From Achromobacter animicus (GTDB taxonomy: Bacteria > Pseudomonadota > Gammaproteobacteria > Burkholderiales > Burkholderiaceae_B), in the NCBI RefSeq assembly GCF_902859585.1, contig NZ_CADIJM010000004.1, positions 353,581-417,580 on the forward strand: 64,000 nt of DNA. The letters are read 5' to 3'. The notes beneath the pieces are model-generated. The model did not search any database and was not told where the DNA came from. It worked only from the letters and a program-made list of their open reading frames with translations. A program made the translations under genes and the position numbers. This document shows positions 62,573 to 64,000 of this stretch, piece by piece. Position 1 is the stretch's first letter, and each line of letters starts with the position of its first letter.

Positions 62573-64000
62573 ATGCAGATCCATTCCGAAAAGCGCCGCC
62601 TCCATCGCGTCCTCTCCGCCACCGTCCTGGCCACCGCGCTTGTAGGCGCACTGAGCGCCTGCGGAGGAAACGGCGGCAGCGGGAAGAAAACCGCAGGTCT
62701 CCCAGGAACCGATATCCCGACCAACCCCGGCGGAGGCGGCCTGGATCCCGGCGTGAACCCCGGCGGTGGAACGAACCCCGGGGGAGGCACCAACCCGGGC
62801 GGCGGTACGAACCCCGGCGGGGGCACCAACCCCGGTGGTGGCACCAACCCGGGAGGCGGCACCAATCCCGGCGGTGGCGGCACCGATCCCGGCACCAACC
62901 CGCCCCGCGTCATCGGCGTGCTGGAAACGACGCTGGGCAACACCGGCGGCGCAGTCGACAACGCCCTGCCTCTGAACCTGGACTCGACCCTTGGCGGCGT
63001 GGGCAAGGCGCTGGACCCCACCATCAAGCCGGTCGCGGACACCGTGGTCGGGCTGACGCAGCAGGTGGGCGCCACGACCGGCCTGGGCCAGCCCCTTGAC
63101 GGCATCGTCAGGCAGGTGGGAGGCGCGGTCAGCGACCTGGGCACGGACGTCAAGGGCGCGGGCCTGCCCGGCGGCTTGTCGGTTGGCGTGGGCGGGCTGG
63201 TGGATGGTCTGGGCAAGACGGTGGCCAGCACGGGCGGCCTGCTGCATGCGGACGCGAACAATCCCAATCCCCTGACGACGGTGCTGGGCAATGCCACCGG
63301 CGCGGTGGGCGCGCTGACCGGCCCGCTGGCTGGCCAGGGCGGTCTGCTGCAACCGATTACGCAGGTCGTGGCTGGCGTGACGGGCGGAGTGCTCAACGGC
63401 CCGACCACGCCGCTGCTCGAGCCCGCGCTGGGCAATGTCGGCAAGACCGTCGACAACGTGCTGCCGCTGGGCCTGCAGACGACACTGGCAGGCGTGGGCG
63501 GCGCGCTCGACCCCACCGCCAGCCCGTTGGCCGCCAACGTCGTGGGCCTGACTCAGCAAGTGGGCGACACGACGAAGCTGGGCGCACCGGTCGCCAACCT
63601 GTTGACCAGCCTGGGCGGCACGGTCACGAACCTGGGCGGCTCGTTGCCGGGTGCTGCGCCCGGCTTGAACGGCGTTCTCCAAGGACTGGGCGGGGCCGTC
63701 GCCAGCGCAGGCGGATTGGTCCATGCCACGCCGGGCAACGCGAATCCGCTGGGCTCGACGCTGGCCAACGCCACGGGCGCGGTTGCGTCGCTGACAGGAG
63801 GCCTGGGCGGCGTGACCGGCGACGCCAATGGCGCGGGTGGCTTGCTGGCGCCCGTGACGGGACTGCTGGGCGGTGTGACGGGCGCCCTGAATGGCGCGGC
63901 GGGCGGCGCGGCTGGCGGCGGGCTGCTGGGTGGGGTGACCGGCGGACTGACCGGTGGCGCCGGCGCCACCGCCGGTGCGGGCGCCTCGGCTGGTGCAGGC
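62573..64000 (+). CDS. Repeat lipoprotein with NPGGGT stalk, cut by the window end
   Basis: An open frame from the ATG at 62573 (AAGGAG ribosome site) runs 476 codons to the window edge without a stop. The signal peptide ends in a lipobox LSAC, so the protein is lipid-anchored. Residues 62-97 are six NPGGGT hexapeptides followed by NPGGGGT, a flexible stalk. Then two 165-residue repeats start at residues 117 and 282 (LETTLGNTGGAVDN and LEPALGNVGKTVDN), each with the block VVGLTQQVG. The C-terminal part becomes Gly/Ala-rich. It resembles collagen-like or repeat surface proteins; no TpsA secretion domain is seen. Confidence 0.85.
   Translation, partial: MQIHSEKRRLHRVLSATVLATALVGALSACGGNGGSGKKTAGLPGTDIPTNPGGGGLDPGVNPGGGTNPGGGTNPGGGTNPGGGTNPGGGTNPGGGTNPGGGGTDPGTNPPRVIGVLETTLGNTGGAVDNALPLNLDSTLGGVGKALDPTIKPVADTVVGLTQQVGATTGLGQPLDGIVRQVGGAVSDLGTDVKGAGLPGGLSVGVGGLVDGLGKTVASTGGLLHADANNPNPLTTVLGNATGAVGALTGPLAGQGGLLQPITQVVAGVTGGVLNGPTTPLLEPALGNVGKTVDNVLPLGLQTTLAGVGGALDPTASPLAANVVGLTQQVGDTTKLGAPVANLLTSLGGTVTNLGGSLPGAAPGLNGVLQGLGGAVASAGGLVHATPGNANPLGSTLANATGAVASLTGGLGGVTGDANGAGGLLAPVTGLLGGVTGALNGAAGGAAGGGLLGGVTGGLTGGAGATAGAGASAGAG
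62756..62884 (+). repeat. NPGGGT hexapeptide repeat array
   Basis: Six 18-bp units plus one 21-bp unit encode NPGGGT/NPGGGGT. Third codon positions differ between units, so the peptide rather than the DNA is conserved, pointing to selection for the stalk. Confidence 0.95.
62921..63910 (+). repeat. Two 165-residue protein repeats
   Basis: The segments 62921-63415 and 63416-63910 encode similar 165-residue units with a 495-bp period. Shared blocks include VDN-LPL, TL-GVG-ALDPT, VVGLTQQVG, GGL-HA and NATGAV-LTG. The similarity is diverged, so the duplication is old; more copies may lie beyond the window. Confidence 0.85.

Noticed and set aside
62461-63724. Minus-strand frames opposite the repeat lipoprotein
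   Set aside because: Periodic Pro/Val translations reflect the repeats on the + strand, which has a ribosome site, signal peptide and lipobox.

Overview
The window is a high-GC, gene-dense chromosomal segment. The organism is most likely a betaproteobacterium of the Alcaligenaceae, Achromobacter or Bordetella group. Supporting signs are two orphan Bug-type solute receptors, the DUF2863-earP-efp block with a rhamnosylation-type EF-P (Arg32), DUF1178 and DUF2968 neighbours, a beta-proteobacterial tad locus and a palindromic GGTGTCWGACACC intergenic repeat. The genus is inferred from gene content, not from a search. I see no rRNA, tRNA, CRISPR array, insertion sequence or prophage.

Layout. 1-3.4 kb: the end of a membrane-type spermidine synthase gene, a Tat-exported FAD enzyme and a DadA-like oxidoreductase. 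3.4-6.4 kb: an ABC uptake operon with a TrpX-like receptor. 6.7-7.6 kb: an aldo/keto reductase. 7.7-13.3 kb: a malonate module (GntR regulator, malonyl-CoA decarboxylase, crotonase, malonyl-CoA synthetase, Bug receptor). 13.5-24.9 kb: a spermidine-synthase-fold protein, then an acyl-CoA catabolic cluster with two two-subunit acyl-CoA dehydrogenases, a Bug receptor, an NDP-forming acyl-CoA synthetase, a crotonase, an IclR regulator and a thiolase. 25-28.5 kb: a CBS protein, a TauE-like permease and two paired membrane proteins.

28.7-39.8 kb: both aconitases, acnB and acnA, each preceded by the same 21-bp inverted repeat. Between them lie an SLT-like lipoprotein, a Fur-boxed siderophore receptor and a divergent pirin/LysR pair. 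39.8-45.2 kb: a DODA-type dioxygenase, DUF2863, earP, efp, DUF1178 and DUF2968. 45.3-59.0 kb: a complete tad/flp pilus locus on the minus strand, ending with a sigma-54 activator whose N-terminal domain looks like a receiver without its phosphoacceptor Asp. 59.2-64 kb: an MHYT membrane protein, a TpsB/FhaC-family outer-membrane transporter, and a lipoprotein gene that runs off the window with a hexapeptide-repeat stalk and 165-residue repeats.

The most novel-looking part is the right edge. The repeat lipoprotein gene has a good sigma-54 promoter and, about 170 bp upstream, a cluster of CGTAAC/GTTACG palindromes. A degenerate copy of the palindrome and a weaker sigma-54-like element precede the tpsB gene. 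Together these suggest a surface-display system, an atypical TpsB plus a repetitive lipoprotein, under sigma-54 control. The activator could be the one encoded in the tad locus, but that link is inference.
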